Origin: Phytohabitans suffuscus
GTDB taxonomy: Bacteria; Actinomycetota; Actinomycetes; Mycobacteriales; Micromonosporaceae
Direction: 5' to 3'
Assembly (NCBI RefSeq): GCF_011764565.1
Contig: NZ_AP022871.1
Span: 10,084,720 to 10,148,719, forward strand
DNA: 64,000 nt
The translations under genes and the position numbers were made by a program. This document shows, piece by piece, positions 9,181 through 18,851 of the stretch (positions are counted from its first letter, which is position 1; each line of letters begins with the position of its first letter). Below the pieces are notes generated by a model. That model did not search any database. It saw only the letters and a program-made list of their open reading frames with translations, and had not been told where the DNA came from.

Positions 9181-9680
9181 CCCGGGCGGTCCTTCGTCGG
9201 GACCATCGTGCTGGCCACCGCCTGCCACATCGGCGAGTAGATGAACGCCAGCCACTTGGCGTTCCCGCCGAGGTTGATGTGCTGGTGGTCGACCTGGTCG
9301 GGCTTGACCGGCAGCAGGACCAGGTCGCCGGCCTCCCAGTCGTACCGGACGCCGTCCATGATGGTCGCGCCCCGCCCCTCCAGCACGAACAGCGCGAGCC
9401 CGCCCTGGTGCCGGTGGCCCCCGGACTGGGTGACGATGTCGTGGCAGAAGACCCGCCAGTCGACGTTCGCCGAGTCCTCGTAGTGGTGGTCGAGGTAGTA
9501 GAGGCAGCGCGCGGCCATCCGGTCGGTGAGCCATTCGCGGTCGGACTGCCTGATCACCACCTTGCCGGTGCGGGCCCGCTCGTCACGCTCGGCCAGCACG
9601 GCCATCGCGCGGGCGTACGGCTCGCTGTACCCCGCCTCCTCCAGCTCGCGTTGCTTCTCCATCTGTCGTTGCTGGCCCAT
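9168..9680 (-). CDS. Cupin-domain protein with HxH metal site
   Basis: A 170-residue single-domain cupin. Motif 1 carries H89-R-H91 (GGHRHQGG) but lacks the usual glutamate a few residues on. Motif 2 begins at GDL (118-120) and has H132 and H134. It may bind a metal and act as a dioxygenase, lyase or isomerase, or be a sensor. The ATG at 9680 has GGGAGG five bases upstream; an alternative ATG at 9695 overlaps the corrected end of the AAA+ gene (ATGA). Its equally long paralogue lies on the other side of the AAA+ gene, an unusual cupin/AAA+/cupin arrangement. Confidence 0.82.
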   Translation of the reverse strand: MGQQRQMEKQRELEEAGYSEPYARAMAVLAERDERARTGKVVIRQSDREWLTDRMAARCLYYLDHHYEDSANVDWRVFCHDIVTQSGGHRHQGGLALFVLEGRGATIMDGVRYDWEAGDLVLLPVKPDQVDHQHINLGGNAKWLAFIYSPMWQAVASTMVPTKDRPGWDS

Positions 9681-9691
9681 GCCGGCCTCCC

Positions 9692-11805
9692 TCATCTCGC
9701 CTTCGGCGGTTCCATGACCCCTGACTGGCTGATGTCGTCGACGCGGATCTCGATCCGGCCCAGGCCCCGGCGTCGAGGTGGCGCCCGAGCGCGGCGAGCT
9801 TGGCGCGCTCGCAGCAGCCGCGGACCGCGGCCCGGGAGGCGCCGTCGGTCGCCGCGACGACCGCGCCGACCGCCTGGTCGAGGTCGGCGTCCAGGTACTC
9901 GGCGGTGCCGCCGAGGAACCTGCGCGCGATGGCCTCCCGGTCGGCGGCGTCCGGGGGCCCGACCTCGACGCGCCGGTCGAAGCGGCCGCCGCGCAGCACC
10001 GCGGGGTCGACCGCGTCCAGGTCATCGGCCGTGGCCACCACCCAGACGTCGCCGCCGGCGGCGATCGCGTCGAGCTCGGCGAACAGCTGCTCGCGCATCC
10101 GCGCGGCCGCGGGGTCGTTCTCCGCCACCGTCCGCGGGGCGATCACCTCGAGCTGGTCGAGCACGATGACGCTGGGCGCCACCTGGTGCGCCACCGTGAA
10201 CGCGCGCCGCAGGGCGCTCTCCGACTCACCGAGCCACTTGCTGAACAGCTCCGGCCCGCGTACGTGCACCAGGTGGACGCCGACCTCGGCGGCGAGCCCG
10301 GCGGCGAGCGTCGACTTACCGTTGCCGCTGGGGCCGTACAGCAGCAGCAGCGTGCTCGCCGGCAGCTCCATGAGCTCGAGCAGGTGGGGATGGGAGCGGG
10401 ACAGCTCGACGCCGCGGCGCAGCTCGTCCTTGAGCGCCGTCATGCCGGCCAGACCCGACCACCGCGGGCGTGCCGCGAAGCGGGCGACCCCGCGCAGCGC
10501 CGCCGGCTCGACCTGCTCCAGCGCGCCGAGCAGGTGCTCGGCGTCGACGGGGGGCGGGCCGCCGGCGACGCCCGCGCCGCGGAGGGTCCGCAACGCCGCC
10601 TCGCGGCAGACCGCGACCAGGTCGGCGCCGGCGAAGCCGCCGGTGCGGTCGGCGACCGCGGGCAGCGCCGCGGCGGCCGCCGGGGTCAGGGGCATGTCGC
10701 GGCTCTGGACGTCGAGGATCTCCAGGCGCCCGCGCGCGTCGGGCAGCGTGAAGCGCAGCTCGCGTTCGAACCGGCCCGGACGCCGAAGGGCCGGGTCGAT
10801 CGCCTCGATCCGGTTGGTGGTGCCGATGACGACCATGCCCTCGGAGCCGTGCATCCCGTCCATCATCGTGAGCAGCTGCGAGACGATCTTGGAGTCCTTC
10901 TGCGAGCCGAGGTGCTCGCGGGCCGGTGCCAGCGCGTCCACCTCGTCGATGATCACGATCGACGGCGTGTGGTGCTGTGCCTCGTGGAAGACGCGGCGCA
11001 GCGCGTCCTGGGCCTCGGACGCCATCCGCCCGGCGACGTCCGCCCCGTTGATCTGGAACGTCCGGGCGTTCAGCTCGTTCGCGACGGCGCGGGCGACGAA
11101 CGTCTTGCCGGTGCCCGGCGCGCCGTGGAAGATGACGCCGCGGATGGGGTTGACGCCGAGCTGGCGGTAGGCCCACGGCGACGCGATCGGCAGTTCGACG
11201 ATCTCGCGCGCCGCGGCGAGCACCGCGGGGAGCCCGCCGACGTCGGCGAACGTGACCCGCTGCGAGACGTCGGTGAACCGCAGGTCGGTGCCGAAGCGGA
11301 CCCGCACCGCGGTGTTCGGCCCGGCCAGGCCCTCGGTGCCGGCCAGCTCGGTGACCCGGCAGATCGTCGTGCCGAGGCCGGGCAGCAGGTCGACGTGCAA
11401 CACCGCTCCGGCGGTGAGCGGCACGCCGGTGGAGTGCAGGTGCTTGCCCAGCCGCTCCTCCAGCCCGGCCTCCAGCAGCGCCGCGAGGTCGCCGGCGGCG
11501 GCGACGGTGACCTCGGCGACGCTCTCCCCGATCGGGGCGCCGCCGACGCCCCGGGCCGGCACGACCGTCACCCGGTCGCCGACCTTGCAGCGCAGCGTGA
11601 CGCGCAGCGACCGGTCGACCCGGATCCGGTCGCCGCCGGCGTGCGTGGTCAGCCGGGCCAGCGCGGTGGCGCCGGACGGCACCGAGACCCGCACCAGGCC
11701 GTTCGCGAAGGCCGGCAGCGCCGTCTCCGGCACCGAGCACCACAGCGGCCCTTCGCCGGCCGGTTCCGCCCGGACGATGTCGAGGTCGGCGACGAGGCCG
11801 GTCAC
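9692..11805 (-). CDS. CDC48/p97-like double AAA+ ATPase (C-terminal frameshift)
   Basis: A CDC48-like protein with an N-terminal beta-barrel-type domain (to about residue 180) and two AAA modules. D1 is intact: Walker A GAPGTGKT at 228-235, Walker B IIDEVDAL at 285-292, second region of homology ending RRPGRFE. D2 has Walker A GPSGNGKS (491-498) but Walker B reads LDQ (D550, Q551), with glutamine replacing the catalytic glutamate, so D2 should bind but hardly hydrolyse ATP. After about residue 682 the frame breaks at 9757-9764: the next frame encodes GRIEIRVDDISQSGVMEPP and stops at 9692-9694, overlapping a start codon of the next gene. One missing G in GGGCC explains this. The GTG start overlaps the stop of the upstream cupin. 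It may remodel or activate an enzyme of the pathway. Confidence 0.85.
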
Positions 11806-12314
11806 GGTTTACGCGCCACGTACTCGGGCGCGTCCTCGATCTGCACGAACCCGCTGCCCATGTCGACGCCGAGGGAGTGCACGTAGTTCGGCTCGGCGCA
11901 GACCAGCCGCGCCGCCTCCTTCGGGTCGTCGTTGAAGTGCTGCACGACGACGCCCTCGGCCACCAGCGGCAGGTTGATCAGGTCACCGGTCTCCCAGTGG
12001 TGGACCGCCCCGTCGATCTCGCTGTGGCCGCGCCCCCGCCAGATGTAGACGAGCTGGCCGCCCTGCACCCGTTGCTTACCGGTGCGGGAACCGGGTGGCA
12101 CCTCCTGCACGAGGAACATCAGCGCGCTGATCGCGACGTCGTCGAGCGCCGGGTGCAGGTACCACCGGACGACGCCCTGCGGGTTGGTCTCCCACGGCAG
12201 GTCGCCGAACTTGACGACCCGGATCTGGTCGTCCCGGCGCGCCCGCTGCTGGTCACGCAGCGCGATGAGCTCCTGGTAGAGGTTTCGCTGGGCGAGCTCG
12301 TCTTTGCGGGTCAT
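11802..12314 (-). CDS. Cupin-domain protein, degenerate metal site
   Basis: A 170-residue cupin, paralogous to the one at 9.2 kb and of the same length. Where a canonical cupin has GSxxxxHxH, this one reads GSRTGKQRVQGG (about 75-86), so the first histidine pair is lost; H126 of motif 2 remains. It is therefore unlikely to hold a metal in the usual way and could be a structural or sensing partner of the HxH-bearing paralogue. Start ATG 12314 overlaps the stop of the acyl-CoA ligase gene (ATGA), and its stop overlaps the GTG of the AAA+ gene. Confidence 0.82.
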   Translation of the reverse strand: MTRKDELAQRNLYQELIALRDQQRARRDDQIRVVKFGDLPWETNPQGVVRWYLHPALDDVAISALMFLVQEVPPGSRTGKQRVQGGQLVYIWRGRGHSEIDGAVHHWETGDLINLPLVAEGVVVQHFNDDPKEAARLVCAEPNYVHSLGVDMGSGFVQIEDAPEYVARKP

Positions 12315-13828
12315 GGACGTTCTCCTCCTGTCACAGGTGCGTGCGTTCGCAGCCGGGTCCGGGCGACCTTGCCGTTCGGCCCGTGGGGCAGCTCCGCCAC
12401 GAAGGTGAAGCCGGACGGCACCTTGTACTCGGCCAGGTGGGTCCGGCAGTACTCGCGCAGCACGCCGCCGTCGGCGTCGGCGCCCGCGGCCAGCACCACG
12501 AACGCGTGCGGCGTCTGCCCGTACGTGTCGTCGGGTATCCCCACGACCGCGCACTCCTCGACGAGGCGGTGCTCGGCCAGGACCCGTTCGACCTCGACCG
12601 GCGACACGTTGGCACCACCTCGGATGATCATGTCGGTGGCCCGGCCGAGGATGGACAGGCAGCCGTCGCCGTCCATCGCGCACAGGTCGCGGGTGTGGTA
12701 CCACCCGTCGCGCAGCACGGAAGCGGTCAGCTCCGGGTTGTCCAGGTACCCGAGCATCTGCCCGGGGCTGCGCACGATCAGCTCCCCCACCTCGCCGGCC
12801 GGCACGTCCCGGCCGTCCGGGTCGACGATCCGGGCCTGTACCCCGGGAACCACCCGGCCGATCGCGCCGCCGTGGATGCCGGCCAGCTGCGCGGTGTCGT
12901 GCGCGACGACCGGCAGGCACTCCGACGAGGCGTAGCAGTCGAGCACCGGTACGCCGAACCGGTCGGCGAACCGCGCGAAGGCGGCGTCGTTGCGGGGTTC
13001 GCCGCCGGCCACGCACATGCGCAACCTCGACGCGACCGGGCGCCGCCCGGCCACCTCGACCAGCTTGACGTACATCGTGGTGACGCCGGTCATCACCGTC
13101 GCGCCGCGCTCCTCGACCAGGGCCAGCGCCCGGACCGGGTTGAAGTGCCGCAGCATCAGCACCTCGCCGCCGGCGAACAGCGTGGCGAGGCAGGAGGTCA
13201 CGAGGCCGTACAGCCACGACATCGACAGCGACAGCAGCAGCCGGTCGTCCGGCCCGAGGTGCCAGACCCATTCGTGGGCGGAGGCGACGAAGATCTGGCC
13301 GGCGTGGCCGTGCACGACGGCCTTGGGCCGGTCGGTCGAACCGGAGGTGTAGGCGATCAGCACCGGGTGGGTGCCGGGCAGATCCAGGTCGCCGGTCACG
13401 GCTTCGGCACCCCAGCCGTCGACCGCCTCGTCCCGCGAGTCGATCTCGACGAGGGTCGCCCGTGTGGCGCGGCGGGCGACCACCTCCTCGACGATCGGCC
13501 GCAGCGGGCGGTCCACGACGATCACGGCCGGGTCGCAGTCGGCCACGATGCCGGCCAGCTCACCGCGGCGGAACCCGGGATGGGCCGTTGCCAGCGCCGC
13601 GCCCAGCCGGGCACACGCGAGGTAGACGACGGCGTACGCGGCGCAGTTCTCGGCGAAGACGACGACCTTGGAGTCCCGGCGCACCCCCGCGGCGGCCAGC
13701 CGGCCGGCGGCGCGGGACACGGCGTCGAACAGCTCACCGTACGTCAGCCGCGCCCCGCCCTCGGTCGTGAGCGCGGGCCGGGACCAGCGGTCGCGGCTGC
13801 GCTCCAGAAGCGCCGCGGTCACGTTCAT
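12311..13828 (-). CDS. Class I adenylate-forming acyl-CoA ligase
   Basis: A 505-residue AMP-dependent synthetase. The P-loop YTSGSTDRPK is at residues 160-169, the adenylate-binding GWYHTRDL lies in the last third, and the C-terminal catalytic lysine sits in GPNGKVART. The enzyme should activate a carboxylic acid to its acyl-CoA via an acyl-AMP. This places CoA thioesters early in the pathway and agrees with the thiolase-fold/DUF35 pair upstream in the operon. Start ATG 13828; the 61-base gap before it is one of the few non-overlapping junctions of the operon and could hold an internal promoter, though none is obvious. Substrate unknown. Confidence 0.9.
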   Translation of the reverse strand: MNVTAALLERSRDRWSRPALTTEGGARLTYGELFDAVSRAAGRLAAAGVRRDSKVVVFAENCAAYAVVYLACARLGAALATAHPGFRRGELAGIVADCDPAVIVVDRPLRPIVEEVVARRATRATLVEIDSRDEAVDGWGAEAVTGDLDLPGTHPVLIAYTSGSTDRPKAVVHGHAGQIFVASAHEWVWHLGPDDRLLLSLSMSWLYGLVTSCLATLFAGGEVLMLRHFNPVRALALVEERGATVMTGVTTMYVKLVEVAGRRPVASRLRMCVAGGEPRNDAAFARFADRFGVPVLDCYASSECLPVVAHDTAQLAGIHGGAIGRVVPGVQARIVDPDGRDVPAGEVGELIVRSPGQMLGYLDNPELTASVLRDGWYHTRDLCAMDGDGCLSILGRATDMIIRGGANVSPVEVERVLAEHRLVEECAVVGIPDDTYGQTPHAFVVLAAGADADGGVLREYCRTHLAEYKVPSGFTFVAELPHGPNGKVARTRLRTHAPVTGGERP

Positions 13829-13889
13829 GGTTCTCCTTCGGGCACGGGACGTGGGCGGATCGCTCGGCGGGCTCGGGACAAAGGGCCGC

Positions 13890-14516
13890 TCAGAGTGCGA
13901 GGTAGAGCCGGCCGACGGCGTACTGGACGTCGTCGACGCGGTCGCCGAAGCGGGCCCGCAGCGCCTCGGGCAGGGCCGCGACGCCGGCCGGCCGCTCGGG
14001 CCACTCGCCGAGCACCAGCAGCTCCTGGGCGGGCGCGTCGCGAAACAGCGGGTGCAGCCCGGCGAGCCGGCCGACCCGGACGCGGGCGGCCGCCGACCCG
14101 GCGAACCGCTCGGCCGTCCAGGTGTCGAGCTCGTCGTCGGTCACGTCGCCGGAGAAGCTGAGCGTGCACATCCACGGCGGCGGCGCGGCTGCCTCGTCGC
14201 CCGGCACGACCGGCCGCTGCGCGTAGGTCGCCTTCCGCAGGCCGCGCAGCTTCGACTCGGCGCGGTCGAGGCGGTCGTCGTCGTCTCGGGCCCGCCGGTA
14301 GACCGGGTTGTCGAAGACCTCCGGCCCGGGTACCTCGTAGATGTTGACGAAACCGTGGTCGCCCTCGTCGCAGCGGTAGGCGCGCAGCGCCTGGACGCCC
14401 GACCTGTCGAGGTCGGGTGCGTGCCGCCTGGCGAACCAGGGCTCGAACTCCTCGACGAAGTCGGGCACGACGTCGAAGAAGACGCCGTAGAGCTGTGCGG
14501 CGGTCGTCGGGGTCAT
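13890..14516 (-). CDS. Conserved protein with two ferredoxin-like (dimeric alpha/beta barrel) halves
   Basis: A 208-residue soluble protein that I do not recognise as a named family. The N-terminal half (YGVFFDVVPDFVEEFEPWF, then an arginine/histidine-rich turn) and the C-terminal half (CTLSFSGDV to LLVLGEWP) both look like the beta-alpha-beta units of the EthD/antibiotic-monooxygenase fold. Such proteins catalyse cofactor-free oxygenation, lactone isomerisation or decarboxylation, or have no known activity. The ATG (14516) overlaps the stop of the FAD oxidoreductase gene (ATGA), so it belongs to the operon. Confidence 0.7.
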   Translation of the reverse strand: MTPTTAAQLYGVFFDVVPDFVEEFEPWFARRHAPDLDRSGVQALRAYRCDEGDHGFVNIYEVPGPEVFDNPVYRRARDDDDRLDRAESKLRGLRKATYAQRPVVPGDEAAAPPPWMCTLSFSGDVTDDELDTWTAERFAGSAAARVRVGRLAGLHPLFRDAPAQELLVLGEWPERPAGVAALPEALRARFGDRVDDVQYAVGRLYLAL

Positions 14517-16003
14517 GGTGCTCCCTTCGTAGCGTCGGCCGCCGCGACCGGTACGCCGGCGGTCGCGCTCCGGCCGGCGATGCGACCGGTGATCAGGGCC
14601 TCGGTGAGGTTGCCGGCGCCGGGGTAGAGCGTGGCCCACATCGAGCCGAGCTCACCGGCGCTGAACAGGCCGGGCACCGGTTCGCCGGCCGGCCGCAGGA
14701 CCCGGCCGTGCTCGTCGCGCACCGGCCCGCCCTGGGTGTTGACGAGTGCGGGTTCGAGGCGGATGCCGTAGTAGGGCGGCGTCCCGATCGGCGCCATGTG
14801 CTCGGCGCTGCGCCCGAACGGGTCGTTCCCCGACCGCACCGCCGCGTTGTACGCCTCGACCGTCTCGGCCAGCCGTCGTGCGGGCAGTCCGAGCGCGGCG
14901 GCGAGCCCTGGTACGGTCGGCGCGCTGGAGATCAGGCCGCTGCGTACCTCCGAGGAGTTGTCCTCGCTCCACCCGCACCGCTGCGTGGCGCGCAGCGCCA
15001 GGTTGACGATCGGTCCGGCGCGGCGCGTCACGTCGTCGAACACGACGTACGCCGGCAGGTGCGGATAGGTCGCGCGGGCGTGGTCGAACTGCATGAACGC
15101 CAGCGGCAGCAGGTGGAAGTCGATGCCGGTCTCGTCGACGAACCGCTCGCCGGTCCGGTCGACGTACACGAACCCGGGCGCGCGCATCACGTGCTGCAGC
15201 GCGTGCTGCCCGTCCTCCAGGCGGTAGCCGAGCACGACGGCGAGCGCCGACATGTGCCGGAACGCGGCGCCGACCGACTCGCCCATCCGGATGCCGTCGC
15301 CGACGTTGGACGACACCGACGAGAGCATCGGCAGGGTGGTGCCGATGTAGTCCTGCAGGAGCCCGGGGTCGCCGGCCCAGCCGCCGCAGGCCAGCACGAC
15401 GCCGTGCCGGGCGCGGAGCACCGACGTGCGGCCCGCGCGGTTGGCCACCCGTACGCCGTCGACCCGGCCGCTGTCGGGGTCGACGAGCAGCTGCCGCGCC
15501 GGCGTCCGGTACCGCACCGTGATGTCGCGGGAGCGCACGGCCGACTCCAGCACCGTCCACAGTGCCTCGGCCGCGGTCTGGCCGGAGGCGGGCGCGACCC
15601 GCACGCGCGGGCCGATGCCGGCGGGAAGTGGGGCGCCCGGGTAGAGGCGCCGCAGCGCGCGCGGGTAGCCGGCGATCCACTCGCCGTGCACCTCGACCAG
15701 CTGCGCGCCGAGGCCGGCCAGCCACGCCAGGCAGCCGTTGGCCTCTTCGGCGAACGAGCGGTACAGCGGCAGCAGCTCACCGGCGCCGGCGAGGGTCTCG
15801 AAGTACGCGGTGGCCGCGACCGCGTCGTCTATCTTGCGCAGTGAGCCGCCGGACTCGCGGGTGTGGCCGCCGCCGACGTCACCGCGTTCGATCACCGCGA
15901 CCCGGGCGCCGGCGTCGTGCGCCACGATGGCCGCGGCCGCGCCGGCCGCGCCGAACCCGATGACCACGACGTCGAACTCGGCGCCGCGCCTGGCCGAGGT
16001 CAT
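14513..16003 (-). CDS. FAD-dependent oxidoreductase, fumarate reductase/KstD type, copy 2
   Basis: A 496-residue paralogue of the flavoprotein at 0.8-2.3 kb. The FAD-binding motif GFGAAG is at residues 16-21 and the C-terminal GELGSMWATLYPGAGN block is conserved. It probably performs FAD-dependent dehydrogenation (C=C formation) on a substrate related to that of its paralogues. Start ATG 16003 overlaps the stop of the MmgE/PrpD gene (ATGA). As in the other FAD/PrpD pairs the two genes are immediate neighbours, so each pair may act in sequence. No secretion signal. Confidence 0.9.
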   Translation of the reverse strand: MTSARRGAEFDVVVIGFGAAGAAAAIVAHDAGARVAVIERGDVGGGHTRESGGSLRKIDDAVAATAYFETLAGAGELLPLYRSFAEEANGCLAWLAGLGAQLVEVHGEWIAGYPRALRRLYPGAPLPAGIGPRVRVAPASGQTAAEALWTVLESAVRSRDITVRYRTPARQLLVDPDSGRVDGVRVANRAGRTSVLRARHGVVLACGGWAGDPGLLQDYIGTTLPMLSSVSSNVGDGIRMGESVGAAFRHMSALAVVLGYRLEDGQHALQHVMRAPGFVYVDRTGERFVDETGIDFHLLPLAFMQFDHARATYPHLPAYVVFDDVTRRAGPIVNLALRATQRCGWSEDNSSEVRSGLISSAPTVPGLAAALGLPARRLAETVEAYNAAVRSGNDPFGRSAEHMAPIGTPPYYGIRLEPALVNTQGGPVRDEHGRVLRPAGEPVPGLFSAGELGSMWATLYPGAGNLTEALITGRIAGRSATAGVPVAAADATKGAP

Positions 16004-17366
16004 GCGCCCTCACCCCCTAGCAGGACGGCGAGCTCGGCGATGTCGTCGAGCCGCGGGAGGTCGCCGACCAGGCGCAGGATCCGGTCGGCGTGCGGGGAGC
16101 CGGCGGCCGCCAGCAGGTCGCGGAACTTCCGTTCCAGGTCGGCGTCGGACAGGGGGCGGCTCGGGTCGCCCTTGCGGTCGTCGACCTCCTGCCGGAACGC
16201 GCGGCCGTCCACCGTCTCGATCCGGGCCCAGGCGGTGAACCGGCGCGCCTCCCCGAGCGCGTCTATCCCCGGGTCGCCGACGACGTCGACGGACTTGGCC
16301 AGCGCGACCAGGTCCTCGCGGGCGATGACGCCGTCGCGGAAGTGCGCCGCCTCCACCGTGCCGTAGGTCAGCAGCAGCGCGACCGCGAACCTGAGGCTCA
16401 TCTGGGCCTCGATCACCTCGCGCCCCAGGTACTCGTAGCCGCCGTGGATCGCGGCGTCGCTGGTGACGTGCACCTCGACGCGGGCGACGTCCGCCGCGGC
16501 CAACCCGTGCCGGGCCAGCAGCAGCTCGACCGCCTCGATCGAGGTGTGGTTGGTCGCGCAGCTGGCGTACGCCTTGAAACCGACCTGTTCGATCTCCCAG
16601 GTGCTGCCGAGCCCGGCGACCGACGCGCGGAGCTTGGCCTGGTCGCCGCCCATCGTCGACAGGAAACCGCCGAACGGCACCTCGAGGACCGACTTGATGC
16701 CGGTGAACCCGCGCCGGGCGAGCAGGGCGGCCTGTACCCCGCTGGCCGCGGCGTGCCCGGAGTGCAGGCGCTTGACCATGCCGCCCTCCTGCGCCGCCAT
16801 GAGGCCGGCGGACATGCTCGCGGCGATGCCGAAGGCGTCCGCGGTCGCGGCGGCGTCGAGGCCGAGCGCGCGGGCGGCCGTGGCGGCGGCGGCGAAGACC
16901 CCGACCGTGCCCTGCGGGTGGTGGCCGGCCAGGAAGTGGTCGATGCCCAGCGCCAGGCCGACCCGGGCGCCCACCTCGTAGCCGGCGACGACCGCGGCGA
17001 GCCAGTCGGCGCCGGACAGCGGGCCGAAGGTCTCGGCGACCGCGGTCGCCGCCGGCAGCGTCACCGCCCCGGGTGGAAGCAGGCGCCGGCGTGCAGGTCG
17101 TCGATCTCGAAGGCGTGGCCGGCGGTGGCGTTCGCCAGGGCCGCGAGGGTGGCCGACGCGCGCAGGCCGCTGCCCCAGACCAGCGCTCTGGGCGCGGACC
17201 CTTCGTCGCGCACGTAGTCGCGCACCAGCGCCGACCACGGGAGGGTGGAGCCGAAGACGGCGCAGCCGAGCTGGTCCAGCACGCACCGGCGGGCGGCCCG
17301 CAGCGCCGTCTCCGGCAGGTCGCCGGCGCGCAGGTCCGCGACGAAGGCGGCCAGCGCGTCGGTCAC
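16000..17366 (-). pseudogene. MmgE/PrpD family protein, copy 2 (single-base frameshift)
   Basis: An MmgE/PrpD protein in two frames. The N-terminal domain starts at a candidate GTG (17366, VTDALAAFVADLR) and runs in the frame of the upstream FAD gene to DDLHAGACFHPG. The rest (AVTLPAATAVAETFG to the stop at 16000) is one base out. The break falls in a CCCC/GGG run at 17067-17073, inside the family motif HPGAVxxPA, and one added C or G restores it exactly. Downstream, CATNHTSIEA and the C-terminal domain look intact. A sequencing error is more likely than a dead gene because the 3.2 kb around it shows no other damage. Confidence 0.85.
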
Positions 17367-18851
17367 CGCGGGTGTGACCGTGCCGGTCGCCGGTGCGGGG
17401 CCGGCGGGTGGAGCGAGCGCCGCGGCCGCCGCCGCGCCCGCCGTCCGGCCGGTAACGATGGCCTCGGTGAGGTTGCCGGCGCCCGGGTACAGCTGTGTCC
17501 ACATCGAACCGAGCTCGCCGGCGCCGTACAGGCCGGGGATCGGTTCGCCGCCCGGGTCGAGGATCCGGCAGGTGGCGTCGCGGCGCGGGCCGCCCTGGGT
17601 GTTGATGAGGCACGGCCACAGGGCGACGCCGTAGAACGGGCCGCGCAGCGGGCGCATGTCAGCGGCGGCGCGGCCGAGCGGGTCGGCGCCGGCGGCGGCA
17701 CCGGCGTTGTACCGCTCGACGGTCGCGGCCAGCGCGTCCGGGTCGAGGCCGAGCGTGGAGGCGAGCTCCCGCGGGGTGTCGGCGGCGGCGATCCACCCGC
17801 GCTCGATCTCGGCGCGGTTGTCGCGGCTCCAGCGGAACTCGTCGCGGTACGGGGTGAGGTAGGTGTCGGCGATCGGGCCGGCCGCGCGCGTGGCCTCGTC
17901 GAAGACCAGGAAGGACGGCATCCGGTCGCGCCGGAACGTCCGCGGGTTCATCCGCAGCAGGTCCATCGGGATGGCGTGGAAGTCGACGCCGGTCTCGTCC
18001 ACGAAGCGCGCGCACTCCTGGTCGACGTAGACGTACCCGAGGTCGGGCATCGAGTGCCGCACGGCGGCCTCCAGCCCGGGCAGCTGGTAGCCGAGGACCG
18101 ACGCGATCGAGGTCATGTGCCACAGGGCGGCACCGACCCCCTGGGCCAGCCGCACGCCCGAGCCGTCGTTGCCGCCGGGCCACCCGAACGCCGGCAGCGA
18201 GAACCCGAGGTAGTTCTGCTGGAGCCGGCGGTCGTACTCGAATCCGCCGCAGGCCAGCACGACGCCGTGGCGGGCCCGCACGCCGTGTACGCCGTCCGCC
18301 TCCCGCAGGCGTACGCCGTCCACGCGGCCCTGGCCGGCGCGGACCAGCTCGACGGCGACGGCCGGGGTCCGGACGGTGATCCGGGGATGGCGCAGGACCG
18401 CGTCGCGCAGCAGCTCCCAGACCGCGTCGCCGCCGCTCTGGCCGTCGCGCCCCCGTACCCGGAAGCGCGGACCGAGCGCCTCGGAGCCGGCGATCGTCGG
18501 GTACGGCGAGGCGAGCACCCGGGGCAGGGTGTTCGTGACGAACGCGTCGTTCATCTCCTCGATCTCCGCGCCCAGCCGGACGAGCCACCCCCCGAGGTCC
18601 CGGCACCCGTCGAGCATCGACCGGTGCACCGCCGCCGCCTTGCGGTCGAGGCTGAGCGTCGACAGGTACCGCGCGGCCCGCTCGACGTCCGGCCGCAGCC
18701 GCAGCGATCCGCCGGACAGCGCCGTGTTGCCGCCGCGGGTGTCCCGGTCGACGACGAGCACCTCGACGCCGTGTTCGGCCGCGGAGAGCGCGGCCGCGGC
18801 GCCCGCGCCACCGAACCCGACGACGACCACGTCCGCGTCATAACCCGTCAT
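17061..18851 (-). CDS. FAD-dependent oxidoreductase, copy 3, reading in frame into MmgE/PrpD
   Basis: The third fumarate reductase/KstD-type flavoprotein. GFGGAG is at residues 12-17 and GELGSMWTQLYPGAGN near residue 450. Unlike its two paralogues it has no stop after the FAD domain: a Pro/Ala-rich linker (LAPPAGPAPATG, near residue 485) leads in frame into the MmgE/PrpD N-terminal domain, and translation ends at 17061 only because of the frameshift at 17067-17073. With that base restored the product would be a FAD/PrpD fusion of about 950 residues. Alternatively PrpD starts separately at GTG 17366. The ATG (18851) overlaps the amidohydrolase stop (ATGA). Confidence 0.85.
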   Translation of the reverse strand: MTGYDADVVVVGFGGAGAAAALSAAEHGVEVLVVDRDTRGGNTALSGGSLRLRPDVERAARYLSTLSLDRKAAAVHRSMLDGCRDLGGWLVRLGAEIEEMNDAFVTNTLPRVLASPYPTIAGSEALGPRFRVRGRDGQSGGDAVWELLRDAVLRHPRITVRTPAVAVELVRAGQGRVDGVRLREADGVHGVRARHGVVLACGGFEYDRRLQQNYLGFSLPAFGWPGGNDGSGVRLAQGVGAALWHMTSIASVLGYQLPGLEAAVRHSMPDLGYVYVDQECARFVDETGVDFHAIPMDLLRMNPRTFRRDRMPSFLVFDEATRAAGPIADTYLTPYRDEFRWSRDNRAEIERGWIAAADTPRELASTLGLDPDALAATVERYNAGAAAGADPLGRAAADMRPLRGPFYGVALWPCLINTQGGPRRDATCRILDPGGEPIPGLYGAGELGSMWTQLYPGAGNLTEAIVTGRTAGAAAAAALAPPAGPAPATGTVTPAVTDALAAFVADLRAGDLPETALRAARRCVLDQLGCAVFGSTLPWSALVRDYVRDEGSAPRALVWGSGLRASATLAALANATAGHAFEIDDLHAGACFHPGR

